Positions 8,202 through 18,000 of a stretch of 64,000 nt of DNA are shown here, one piece after another. Under the pieces are notes generated by a model. The model made no database searches. It was given only the letters and a program-made list of their open reading frames with translations, and was not told where the DNA came from. The stretch is taken from positions 1 through 64,000 of the forward strand of contig PMZI01000066.1 in assembly GCA_003170475.1 (NCBI GenBank), read 5' to 3'. The DNA comes from Ignavibacteriota bacterium (GTDB lineage: Bacteria > Bacteroidota > Ignavibacteria > UBA10030). Every line of letters begins with the position of its first letter. Position 1 is the first letter of the stretch. Both the position numbers and the translations under genes were made by a program.

Positions 8202-10338
8202 ATTCGAGGATCAAGGGGCTCCATGGATCGAGATCGGCGTCCAGTTCAGCAGTCACGCCAAAGTCGCGGCCGGTTCGGAGATCCCGCAGCCGGGAGCGCG
8301 CGGGGAGGAACACATGGATACGAACAGGCTGCTCCAGCGCCTTGTTTACCACAGCGGAATCCTTGCCCAGCTCGCTGTCGAATTCAGGGTTGCGCATCAG
8401 AGCCACGTAATGCACGTCCCCGTTGGAATAGCGCCAGACACGCACGCCCGGAAGCGTCTGGCGCCCGGAAGCGGTTTGCACCTGGATGGCGGCCTGCACA
8501 CCCGATTCGCGCAGGAGCTTGCCAAATAACTCGGTGTAGTTTTCACCCTGGGGTGGCGTGAGCCGAAGCTTACCATAGTCATGCATATCCAGGTTCAAAT
8601 AGATGGTCCGCCCCTTTCCGGTTCGGTTCTCGATGAGAACCGGCGCGCCTCGCGAGGTGGCCGCGCGGGCCGTGGCGGAACCGGCCTTCACATCGGGATC
8701 GAAACCCTGCAAGCGCGAGGCGGATGGAACCGCGGGTGGGACGGCGCCCGCCTCACCGCTCTTTCTCCAGAGGGTGGCGCTGCCGCGAATACCGAAGAGA
8801 TCGTCCAGTTGCCCGGTTGCCAGTCTGCGGCAGTGCTCGTCCATGGCGGCGGTCAAATTGTCCGCGATCACGGTGCCTCCGGCCCGCACAAATGCTTCGA
8901 TACGCCGGCATTCCCGCGCCGACATGGCAATCGACTGGGGCAGTATCAGCACCTTATATCCCTGCTGAATCAGAGCGTCGTTCTCCACCTGCTCATACGA
9001 GACGAAATCGTAGTCGAGTCCGAGATCTTCGAGGATACGGGCAAAGCTGTCGCGCACCCGGGCTAGCCGGGAGTGGGTTTGCTCGTAGGATGCCAGGCGG
9101 CGGTACCAGGTGTCGCCGTCCTCGCGCGAGTCGAGCATCCAGTACGCGCGAATGCTGGCCTGCGAGTAATGAATGGCGATCCGGTCGCGCTCCGGGCGCA
9201 GGGCGAAAAGTTTTGGGGCGACGGTTTTCAGTTCGGCGAACAGCGGCGCCAGATCCATGCCGCGCGGCGTAACCGGCATGGCGGGGACGTCCTTGCGGAT
9301 GCATCGGCTGTCCGCATCGTCCCACACGATCGCTCCGCGGTCCTGGTACAGAGCCAGCCGCCAGAGTTGGCGCCGGATTCGGGCAATATCACTTCCGAAA
9401 ACGGTGGCGAGCATGGGAGCACCGGGCGGCAAGAACGATGCGAGGATTTTGCGGCTGCCACCGACATCATATGGCTCCAACCAGTCGACCGCCCGGCTCA
9501 GCCGCCACAGGTCATATCCGCCCCAAGCGCTGGGCAGTTGCGATCCGGCTATGCCAACCGGCGTGTCCGGGTCGAACTGGTGAACCAGGGAGCGCAAGCG
9601 GTCGATGGCGCCGGTAAAACTGATATCCATGAAAGCGCGATGATCGGCCCATGGCGCATAGTTCTCGCGCTGGTTCCGGTTAAGTTGCAGGCGTTCCCGG
9701 TCTTTGATCTCAAAGGTGGTGAGCGGGGTGACGTCGTCCCAGCGCGCAAAGGAAGTTTCCCATTCCCGGTTTAGGCCGGCGAGGGTACCATACTGGGTCT
9801 GTAGCCACTGCCGAAAGGCGCCGAGAGTTGACGGGTTGAAGGAGTAGTCCATGGGTGAGGTAAACGAGCCGAGGGAGGGCTCATCGCGCAGATTATAGAG
9901 CAGCGGCTTGTTAGCCGCGTGCCGGCTCACAATGGACTGCACTTTCTGCTTCGCCTGTACCCAGAAAGCCGGATCCTCGAAGGAAGGACTGCGGGAGAGG
10001 AATTTCTTGTCGCGGGTGGTGGTGTAGCCCTGCCAATCGCTCTTATAGAGAGCGGCCCGCGCGGAATGGAACCCCAACTCCGGGATCATGCTGTCCACAT
10101 AAAAGCCGAAACCGCGGTCGGGCCAAAGGCGGGAGTCATCGCTGGCGGGACACTGTTCGGCGGTAAATCCAAGCTCCTTCAGGCGCTGGATCCAGATGGG
10201 GAATGCGGAGGGGCCAGGAAATTCGCCGGCGCTCCACATGATGACCTGGTATCGATCCCAACCTCTCCAGGGGCGGACCGTTTGCGCGTGTAGCCCCGTC
10301 GCCAGCGCCGCAGCCAATACCCACCTGGCCGGTTTCAC
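8185..10338 (-). CDS. Secreted GH42-like glycoside hydrolase (beta-galactosidase-type)
   Basis: A 717-residue protein with a GTG start and a signal peptide ('RWVLAAALATGLHAQ'). The N-terminal part is a TIM barrel. Around residues 150-200, 'LLYNLRDEPSLGSF' precedes 'TLGAFRQWLQTQYGTLAGLNREWETSF', which parallels GH42 enzymes ('..DNEyG... FR.WL..KYgtl..LN..WgtaFW'). The glutamate of 'RDEPS' is then the probable acid/base. Residues about 430-560 look like the trimerisation domain ('YKVLILPQSIAMSARECRRIEAFVRAGGTVIADN'). A C-terminal beta domain follows. Cysteines are scarce and no zinc cluster is seen. It is 15 bases after the CapK-type gene and likely cotranscribed. Substrate is uncertain. Confidence 0.7.
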   Translation of the reverse strand: MKPARWVLAAALATGLHAQTVRPWRGWDRYQVIMWSAGEFPGPSAFPIWIQRLKELGFTAEQCPASDDSRLWPDRGFGFYVDSMIPELGFHSARAALYKSDWQGYTTTRDKKFLSRSPSFEDPAFWVQAKQKVQSIVSRHAANKPLLYNLRDEPSLGSFTSPMDYSFNPSTLGAFRQWLQTQYGTLAGLNREWETSFARWDDVTPLTTFEIKDRERLQLNRNQRENYAPWADHRAFMDISFTGAIDRLRSLVHQFDPDTPVGIAGSQLPSAWGGYDLWRLSRAVDWLEPYDVGGSRKILASFLPPGAPMLATVFGSDIARIRRQLWRLALYQDRGAIVWDDADSRCIRKDVPAMPVTPRGMDLAPLFAELKTVAPKLFALRPERDRIAIHYSQASIRAYWMLDSREDGDTWYRRLASYEQTHSRLARVRDSFARILEDLGLDYDFVSYEQVENDALIQQGYKVLILPQSIAMSARECRRIEAFVRAGGTVIADNLTAAMDEHCRRLATGQLDDLFGIRGSATLWRKSGEAGAVPPAVPSASRLQGFDPDVKAGSATARAATSRGAPVLIENRTGKGRTIYLNLDMHDYGKLRLTPPQGENYTELFGKLLRESGVQAAIQVQTASGRQTLPGVRVWRYSNGDVHYVALMRNPEFDSELGKDSAVVNKALEQPVRIHVFLPARSRLRDLRTGRDFGVTAELDADLDPWSPLILELTPPH

Positions 10339-10353
10339 GCGCGATCCCGCCTG

Positions 10354-11667
10354 CTACTCATGGACGACCTGCACGAGCTTGCCCTGAGGGGTAAGCGGGA
10401 TGCGATCCACCCAGGCGATGGAGGCCGGCATCCCGGTGAAATCCTGGATCAGACGGAGCACACTGGCCTCCCGGTCCGCGGAAAAGCGCGTCCCGCGCAG
10501 ACGGATATACAACTCTCTTTCGCCCCGGACGGCCACCTGGAACTGCTTCACTTCAGGACACTCTTTGAACAGATGGTTCCAATAAAGGCAATTGATGGTC
10601 TTTCCGCCAGGCAGGCGCAGGAGGCCGGCGATGCGGCCATGGATCTGCTCCAAGGCGCGGATACCGGATTCGTCCTGGTCCTTGGCGGCATATGCAGCGA
10701 GATCCCCTACTTCATATCGCAGGAACGGGGTCCCCTTGCAAACGGTGCTCGTCCAGAGCAGGCGGCCGCTCTCGCCGGGCGCCGCCGGCCGCCCATCCTC
10801 ACCGACGATTTCGGCAAACAGAAAAGGCCGCAGCAGGTGTAGTTTCGCGGAATTCATCGGCTGATACGCCATTACGGACAATTCCCGGCCTCCATAGCAG
10901 TTGAGAATCGGGACTCCGAAGGCCCGGCGGAAGGTTTCGGACTGCGATTCAAACAGCATCTCTCCACCGTTCCAAGCGGTGTGGACCCTTCCCGAGGGTG
11001 GCGCGGCTCGACGCTCCACCACGCGCTGCGCCACAGCCTCCAGCAGGCTGGTGAAACCGTAGATCGCCACCTGGCGACGCCTTCGGATCTCCTCCAGGAC
11101 GCGGTCCACGGTAGCGTCGTTGATCTCGTAACCGGGTATGATCACTTCATTTCGCGCCGAGGCCAGCCAACGGCTTCGCGACTGCTGTATCTTGCCAATA
11201 TCCCGATCGGATCCCCAGACGCAAATCATGGTCATGCCGGGGCGCCAGCCCATCCGCCGCCAGCAGTAAACAGAGGTGGCCACGCTCACGTCGATCATGG
11301 GTTGATCGTGGAAGAAAAAAGTCGGTTCGCCAGTAGAGCCGCCGCTGGAGCTGATTTTCCCCTTCAGACCAAAGCGAGGAGCCATTTCCCGTGGATGGAA
11401 TCGGGTGACCAGGTCGTTCTTGGTGAGGATGGGGAGCGAAGGCCACACCCGCCAAAGCTCTTCGACGTCCTGGATGGAAGCGGCCTCACGCCATTCCGGC
11501 AGAGCATCGGCGCGGTTGCCGAAGTAGTGGAGCTGGGCTAATAGTCTCCGGCCCACCTCACGCCGCGATTCGACGGGAGAGAGCATTTCGAATCTGTCCA
11601 ATTCCCGCCACGCCACCTCCAACCCGTTTCGCCGAACGTAGAGCCACCAGAAGGCCTCAGTGATCAT
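10354..11667 (-). CDS. CapK/PaaK-type adenylate-forming enzyme
   Basis: A 437-residue protein, ATG preceded by AAAGGAG. It contains the adenylation signature 'SSSGGSTGEPTFFF' (P-loop-like Ser/Gly motif), 'GGEMLFES', 'NCYGGRELS' and 'LRYEVGDLAAY', the last being the ATP-ribose contact, and ends with 'RIPLTPQGKLVQV' carrying the mobile-domain lysine. These are the marks of phenylacetate-CoA ligase/CapK proteins. In polysaccharide loci CapK-like enzymes are thought to activate a carboxylate for attachment to a sugar or amine; true phenylacetate catabolism is not supported by the neighbours. It is the first gene of a leftward pair with the GH42-like hydrolase. Confidence 0.82.
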   Translation of the reverse strand: MITEAFWWLYVRRNGLEVAWRELDRFEMLSPVESRREVGRRLLAQLHYFGNRADALPEWREAASIQDVEELWRVWPSLPILTKNDLVTRFHPREMAPRFGLKGKISSSGGSTGEPTFFFHDQPMIDVSVATSVYCWRRMGWRPGMTMICVWGSDRDIGKIQQSRSRWLASARNEVIIPGYEINDATVDRVLEEIRRRRQVAIYGFTSLLEAVAQRVVERRAAPPSGRVHTAWNGGEMLFESQSETFRRAFGVPILNCYGGRELSVMAYQPMNSAKLHLLRPFLFAEIVGEDGRPAAPGESGRLLWTSTVCKGTPFLRYEVGDLAAYAAKDQDESGIRALEQIHGRIAGLLRLPGGKTINCLYWNHLFKECPEVKQFQVAVRGERELYIRLRGTRFSADREASVLRLIQDFTGMPASIAWVDRIPLTPQGKLVQVVHE

Positions 11668-11772
11668 GCCTGCTTACTCCTTTCTTAGGATACCCCGCGA
11701 GGTCATGGTGCGGTGCTGGTTGACTTTCTTATTGGTATCCACACGCTGGTTGAACGCGGAAAACGGAATGGG

Positions 11773-11781
11773 TGCTATAAT
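11773..11781 (+). promoter_or_regulatory. Extended -10 promoter of the deacetylase gene
   Basis: TGCTATAAT is a perfect extended -10 element ending 41 bases before the ATG. A TTGAAC at 11750-11755 is a weak -35 with a long 20-base spacer. The same GCTATAAT core recurs before asnB at 12903-12910. Confidence 0.5.
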
Positions 11782-11822
11782 TTCCAGGATAACTTGCTGC
11801 CTTGCGCCACGGCGGCAAACGT

Positions 11823-12851
11823 ATGCCTCGTCGCTTTAAGCAGTTCATTCTGACGCTTGCAGGAAACCGGATTCTGCAGCGAAAAAACGGTGCGATGGTG
11901 CTCTACTACCACGGGGTAGCCGAGCGTGTTTTCGATCCTGTCGTGCAAGCGCTGCACATGCCGGTCAATGAATTCGAGGAACAGATCCAGTACTTTCATA
12001 AGCACCATACCATCATCTCGATGGATGAGTTTTGCGAAGCCCTGCAGAAGCGGCGGCTGCACTCGTCCCAGGTGGTCCTGACCTTCGACGACGGATTTAA
12101 AAACAACCTGACAGTAGTAGCGCCACTGTTAAGATCGTACGGTTTGCCCTTCACGGTTTTCATCAGCACGGAGCAGGTGGAGAATGGATGGAGATATCCG
12201 GGCTACCAGATGCGCGCTTCCATCTGGTGTACGGAGATGGATACGCTGACGATACCGAGCCTCAATCTCCAGCTTCACATCCCCACCTCTGAAGAGCGGC
12301 TGATGGCAATCGAACTGATAGGCGATAAGATGCGGGACCTGTCCGAAATGAAACTGAAAGTTGTGCTGGCCGAACTGAGAGCGCACATTCCAGACAGTCG
12401 ATGGTCGGAGTTGAACGAGATGTTTTCCACCGACGCGGTAATGACCTGGGATGACGTGCGCGCGCTGCATGCACAAGGCGTGACCATCGGGTCCCATTGC
12501 CACTCCCACGCAATTTTGCACAAGCTTCAAGACCGCCAGGAAATCCGGCGCCAGATTGAAACCAGCAAGAGACTGATCGTCGAACATGTGGGCGAGTGCC
12601 GGTACTTCTCCTATCCGCATGGAACGAAGCGCGACATCTCGAAGACGGCCTACGAGTTGGTAAAGGCCACGTACCAGTTAGGTTTCAGCACGGTCAACGC
12701 CCCCGTCGACAACTTCGCCGATCCGCACCTCATTCCGAGAGTGGGTACCCCGTCCGAGTTGGGCCGTTTGCGGGGTGCGATGGTCTCGTGCCGTCTGGGC
12801 GGCGGAAACTACCGAAAGTGGGCTAAGCAGATGGTGCTGCAAAGTGGGTGA
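11823..12851 (+). CDS. Polysaccharide deacetylase (NodB domain)
   Basis: A 342-residue carbohydrate esterase family 4 protein from the ATG at 11823. Metal and catalytic motifs are present: 'LTFDDGFKNN' at about 86-95 with the catalytic base and metal aspartates D89 and D90, 'GSHCHSH' with histidines 225 and 229, and 'YFSYPHGTKRD' around 265. The region before the first motif has 'MVLYYHGV', usual for exopolysaccharide deacetylases. There is no evident signal peptide; the basic N-terminus could be peripheral. Such enzymes remove N-acetyl groups from nascent polysaccharides. Third-position GC is lower than in the genes further left. Confidence 0.85.
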   Translation: MPRRFKQFILTLAGNRILQRKNGAMVLYYHGVAERVFDPVVQALHMPVNEFEEQIQYFHKHHTIISMDEFCEALQKRRLHSSQVVLTFDDGFKNNLTVVAPLLRSYGLPFTVFISTEQVENGWRYPGYQMRASIWCTEMDTLTIPSLNLQLHIPTSEERLMAIELIGDKMRDLSEMKLKVVLAELRAHIPDSRWSELNEMFSTDAVMTWDDVRALHAQGVTIGSHCHSHAILHKLQDRQEIRRQIETSKRLIVEHVGECRYFSYPHGTKRDISKTAYELVKATYQLGFSTVNAPVDNFADPHLIPRVGTPSELGRLRGAMVSCRLGGGNYRKWAKQMVLQSG

Positions 12852-12904
12852 AGCGCCCGCCAGGCCGGCTCGAACCGCGAAGCGCGTAAAACCGGTGGAG
12901 AGGC

Positions 12905-12910
12905 TATAAT
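12905..12910 (+). promoter_or_regulatory. -10 element of asnB
   Basis: TATAAT stands 26 bases before the asnB ATG. The block GCTATAAT, then a CAG-containing spacer and ACTTG, resembles the promoter before the deacetylase gene. This suggests the asnB 5' end belongs with the left-hand genome. No obvious ribosome site precedes the ATG. Confidence 0.45.
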
Positions 12911-12936
12911 ACAACAGAAGACTTGGCTCTTCTTGC

Positions 12937-14817
12937 ATGTGTGGGATAGCCGGATATATACCCCATTACGGAAATGAACCCAACCTCCTGCGCCTGGAAG
13001 AGATGTGCAACCGGTTGGTGCACCGCGGCCCGGATGCGGCGGGCTACTTCTGTGACGACCGTGTGGCGCTGGGGCATCGCCGGCTGAGTATCATCGACCT
13101 GAGCGGCGGAAGCCAGCCGCTGGGAAATGAAGACGGCCGCATCCAGGTGGTTTTCAACGGCGAGATCTACAACTACATTGAACTCCGCAAGGAATTGGCG
13201 GAGAAGGGATTCGTTTTCCGAACGCAATCTGACACGGAAGCCATTCTCCACGCATACACGGCCTGGGGTCAGGATTGTGTGCAGTACCTGAACGGCATGT
13301 GGAGTTTCGCCCTCTATGACGTCCTCAACAAACGCTTGTTTTGTTCGCGTGACCGGTTCGGCATCAAACCGTTTTACTATCACTGGGATGGCACAACGTT
13401 TCGCTTTGCGTCAGAAATCAAAGCGTTGCTCGAGTGCGATGAAATCCCACGCAGAGCCAACAGCGCGATGGTGTACGACTATCTCGCCCATCGGATCCTC
13501 GACCACACTGACCAGACATTTTTCGAATCCATCCTTCAGCTTCGCCCGGGTCACTCCCTGCAACTCGACCCATCGGGCCTGAGGACGCGTGAATACTATA
13601 CCCTGGAGTACAATCCCGAGCTTGGCCATTTCGACGAACAGGGAGCTCGCCGGTTTGCAGATGAATTCCGTGAACGTTTTACGGATTCCATCCGCCTCCA
13701 TCTTCGCACCGACGTAACCTTGGGGAGCTGCCTGAGCGGCGGATTGGACTCTTCCTCCATCGTGTGCACGAGCAACCAACTTATTTTCGGCAAGGAAGGC
13801 GTGAGCAGGGCGATCGTCGGAGATAGACAGAAAACATTTACGGCAACTTCGAGCGACGCCCGATTCAGCGAGGAGCAGTTCGTCAAGAGCGTTATCCAGC
13901 AAACCCACGCAAATCCGTTCTTTATCGAGCCGACAAGCGAAGGCTTACTTGCTGATCTACCGGCGTTCGTACGCGCTCATGATGAACCGGTGATTTCGAC
14001 TTCGATGTATGCCCAGTGGAATGTCATGAAGCTCGCGTCTCAACACAACATCAAGGTGTTGCTCGATGGCCAGGGAGGTGACGAACTCCTGGGCGGGTAC
14101 CGATGGCATTTCCCCGTCTATCATGGACAGTTCTTGAAAGCACTGCGGCTGAGAGACTTGTACGGCGAGCTTTGTGCAACCCGGAATGTGACGGATCTTT
14201 CGCTGTTGAATCTTGTGACGCCGGTGGCGCTCAAAGTTGCAAAGTCCCTTGTCCCCAAAGCTTTGCGAGGAAATCTGCTTGATGTGTCCACCTACTTCGG
14301 TCCTGATTTTTCATCAGGGCGTACGCGTCTTCCCGGCGCTCTGCAGAAGAGCGATTTCAACCTTCAGCGGCGATTGTGGGAAGAAGAAACCCGGTTCAAC
14401 ATGCAGCAGTTGCTACACTATGAAGATCGTAATTCGATGGCGTTCTCCATCGAAGCCCGCGTTCCGTTCATTGAACACCGCCTCATTGAATTTGTCATGA
14501 AGGTCCCCGCGGTATATAAGATTCACCAGGGTTGGTCCAAGTATCTTCTCCGCACCGCCATGGAAGGTCTCTTGCCGAAGGACATCCAGTGGAGGAAGGA
14601 CAAGATGGGATTTGTCACACCGGAAGAGAAATGGATTCAGGATCTGCGCTCACACTTCGTCAAACTCATCCGGCAGGAAGCATTTCGCTCCGCGCGGTTT
14701 ACCGACATGAAGAAGTTCATCGATCATTTCGATCGTAAATCCATCTCTCTCGCGAGCAGCGACATCTGGCGCTTCCTGAATCTCGAATTCTGGATGAGAG
14801 AATTCCGCGTCAGCTGA
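12937..14817 (+). CDS. asnB: Asparagine synthase (glutamine-hydrolysing)
   Basis: A 626-residue amidotransferase, a full-length member of the AsnB type found in surface-polysaccharide loci. The protein starts 'MCGIAGY', giving the N-terminal catalytic Cys2. 'NRLVHRGPDAAG' and 'VVFNGEIYNY' complete the glutaminase domain. 'CLSGGLDSSSIV' (S267 onward) is the ATP-pyrophosphate loop of the synthetase domain, and 'LDGQGGDELLGGY' binds aspartyl-AMP. In such loci AsnB-like proteins often amidate uronic acids or peptides rather than make asparagine. The first about 70 codons favour CTG leucine and GC-ending codons; later codons look like the right-hand genes. The change of genome character falls in or beside this gene. 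Confidence 0.88.
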   Translation: MCGIAGYIPHYGNEPNLLRLEEMCNRLVHRGPDAAGYFCDDRVALGHRRLSIIDLSGGSQPLGNEDGRIQVVFNGEIYNYIELRKELAEKGFVFRTQSDTEAILHAYTAWGQDCVQYLNGMWSFALYDVLNKRLFCSRDRFGIKPFYYHWDGTTFRFASEIKALLECDEIPRRANSAMVYDYLAHRILDHTDQTFFESILQLRPGHSLQLDPSGLRTREYYTLEYNPELGHFDEQGARRFADEFRERFTDSIRLHLRTDVTLGSCLSGGLDSSSIVCTSNQLIFGKEGVSRAIVGDRQKTFTATSSDARFSEEQFVKSVIQQTHANPFFIEPTSEGLLADLPAFVRAHDEPVISTSMYAQWNVMKLASQHNIKVLLDGQGGDELLGGYRWHFPVYHGQFLKALRLRDLYGELCATRNVTDLSLLNLVTPVALKVAKSLVPKALRGNLLDVSTYFGPDFSSGRTRLPGALQKSDFNLQRRLWEEETRFNMQQLLHYEDRNSMAFSIEARVPFIEHRLIEFVMKVPAVYKIHQGWSKYLLRTAMEGLLPKDIQWRKDKMGFVTPEEKWIQDLRSHFVKLIRQEAFRSARFTDMKKFIDHFDRKSISLASSDIWRFLNLEFWMREFRVS

Positions 14818-14995
14818 AATGTTGATGATCACCCCTTGAACCGCAGCAGCACCCCAGACTTGCAGTGGCCTTGATCAGGTGCTTCCTAGTCTCGTATTCT
14901 CCGTCACACCTCTCGCTTGACTTTCTTCCCTTCCACAGCTAAGTTGATACCGTCGCACCGCTCCCTCTCGCAAACTGACCTGAAAATCCGGCATT

Positions 14996-15015
14996 TTGGG
15001 TTTTCTGCAACCCAA
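14996..15015. repeat. Inverted repeat between asnB and the LamG gene
   Basis: TTGGGTT, a 6-base loop, then AACCCAA. No strong T-run follows, so a terminator role is uncertain. The rest of the 275-base gap (14818-15092) shows nothing else beyond the ribosome site GGAGGGA at 15080. Confidence 0.35.
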
Positions 15016-15092
15016 TTGTGATTTCACTTAATGCGCCAATTTGAGTGAAGTTGTTTCATCCCGCTCCGTCGTGTCCCATGGAGGGATTCGCC

Positions 15093-18000
15093 ATGAAACG
15101 TGGACTCTTTCGCTCGATCTTTTTCCTTTCGGTGGTTCATCTCTGCAGCCTGTCCCCAACATTCTCCCAGATTCCAACGAACGGATTGGTGGCATACTAT
15201 CCGCTCAACGGGAACGCCGTGGACCAGAGTAGCAGCGGGTACAACGGTACGGTCATTGGAGCAACTCCGGCGATGGACAGGTTCGGGAGACCCAATTACG
15301 CGCTGCGATTTAATGGGTCAACGAATTACATTCGACTCGGCAACATTCTTAATTCCGTCTTCTGCGCTCCCGTCGCGCAGTTCACGGTGTCGGGTTGGGC
15401 CAACTCCGATGGCTATCCCCCCTATCCTCTGGCACGGGCGATTGTCGCAAAATCCGCAGGAGGCATTGGCCCATACCAGTGGAGCGTTTCCGTGGACAAC
15501 GATCATAAGCTGAAGGGTCTACTCGCAACGAAGGCAGACGCAAGTGCGTTCATCGATCAGACCAGCGGCATCTTGCCGATTGGACGGTGGTTCCATTTCG
15601 TCTTTGTTTTTGATGGATCGCTTCCCGACTCAAGCCGTAGCCGGATGTACGTCGATAATGTCGCGGGCTCACTGATCCGATTAGTCGGCACCTTAGGTAC
15701 GTCAACGGAAAATATCACTCAAGAACTCACCATTGGTGCAGGACATGTGCCAGGGAATCCCGGCTCTCCCAATAATCAGTTCACCGGAAGTGTAGATGAT
15801 GTTCGAATCTACAACCGCGTACTGAATACATCCGAAATCGACGCCCTGTTTCACGAGAATGGGTGGGGATCGAATCCACCTGCCTGGGGAGAATACGCGT
15901 CCGATGCCAGCACGCTTCTTCTGGTCCACATGAACGAATTCAGTGGTTCCACCGCGGCCGATGCCAGCGTTAACCACGCCGACGGCACGACAATAGGCAC
16001 ATCGATTGTCGCTGGAAAATTTGGAAATGCGCGAGGCTTCAACGGGACAACGGATTTCATCGAGGGGCCGTCCTCCAACCTTGTGACCGCCGGACAGAAC
16101 TTCACTCTTGAAGCGTGGATAAAGACCTTTTCGAGCAATGGTCAGGCAATCATTACGACTCACAATCCTGGAACCAGTTCGTTCAGCAATACCGGACTCT
16201 ACCTCGGGGCCGGCGGGTATTTTGATATGGACATCAATAATGGCTCAGGAGCTCCTTCGCAGAACGTCAACGGAAGGAAAATTAATGACGGACGATGGCA
16301 CCACGTTGCGGGAGTGCGCAATGTCGGCACCATCGCCCTGTATATCGACGGAAGATTCGACTTCCAAAAATCGATCACGCAGGACCCATTTTCATCGACC
16401 CTGTATAGAATCGGACAGACATATCCGGGGAGCTTCTTTAACGGTTCTATCGATGAAGTGCGAATCTCAAGCAAAGCACGTCAACCCAACGAATTCAATC
16501 TTCAGCTCCCCCCGGTGAACCTTACGGCAACGACGGTGAGCAGTTCGGTGAACCTCACCTGGCAAAACGGCGGCGGCGGTGCTCCACTTCAACGGTACAG
16601 AATCTACCGCGGCCTCGACTCGACAGCGGTCAGCTTGATTGATTCTTCGACATCGCCCTCTTACTCGAACTCAGGATTGGCAGGGGGCAAAACGTATTTC
16701 TTCCGCGTCAGCGCCGTTGATTCCACGGGATTCGAAGCCGCGATGAGCTACTCGGCGAGCGCCTCCGTCATAGCAGTCCTGGGAGAATATTCACCAGACG
16801 CCAACACCGTCCTCCTGCTGCATATGGATGAGGCGTTCGGAGCCGCTGTTGCAGATGGGAGCAGTTTCAACACCAGCGGCACTGCGTTCGGAACAACGAT
16901 CGTCGGAGGCCGATTCAGCAACGCGAGATCCTTCAACGGAACATCAGACTACATTGAAGGCGCAACGAGCAATATGAATTTTGGAATAAACAGCTTCACT
17001 CTGGAGGCATGGATCAATACAACCTCCAGCACTGCTCAGGCAATTTTCACAACGCACAGTCCCCCGACCAGCAAGTACAGCAATGCTGGCCTCTATATCG
17101 CTGGAGGAGTAAACGGGGGCTATCTCAACATGGATATCGACAATGGCTCCGGCACATCAAACGTCAACGGCAAAAAGGTCAACGACGGACAGTGGCATCA
17201 CGTTGCAGGAGTTCTTAACAGCAGCACCAATTCGCTTTATGTGTACGTCGACGGCAAGTTGGATTTCAGCAAATTGTTTTCATCATATCCGTATGGCTCG
17301 ACCCTCTACAGGGTGGGTCAATCAAACTCCGGCAGTTACTTCAACGGCTTGATCGATGAGGTACGTATTTCCAATATTGTCCGTCAACCGGCACAGTTCG
17401 ACCTACAACTCGCCCCCGTGAATCTCACAGCAACTGCCGTTGCAAACTCCATCAATCTCGGATGGCAAAATGGCGGCGGAGCTATCCCTGTTCTCCGCTA
17501 CAAGATTTATCGCGGTGCCGACTCGACCAACGTCGTGCTCCTCGACTCAACGAGTTCCACATTTTACACAGATGCAGGACTGATTTCCGGCAGGAAGTAC
17601 TACTACCGCGTCTGTGCAACAGATGCGGCCGGGTTCGATGGGGCAAAAGGATATGCTGCGAGCGCCGTTGCGCTTTCGTTAACCGGAGAGTACACGTCGG
17701 ACGCAAATACGGTTCTCTTGGTTCATATGGATGAATTCGGAGGCACCGATGTTCCCGATGCCAGCACGTTTAACACCGGAGGGACAGCCACAGGTTCGAC
17801 CGTCGTCACCGGACGATTCGGCAACGGACGGAGCTTCAACGGCACCACCGACTATGTCGAAGGAGCATCCAACAACCTCATTTCATCCGGGCAGAACTTC
17901 ACGTTCGAAGCCTGGATCAATACTCTCTCGAATTCAGGCGGAGCGATTTTCTCGACACATAATCCCGGCGCAGGAAAATACGGCATTCTAGTGCTTTCTC

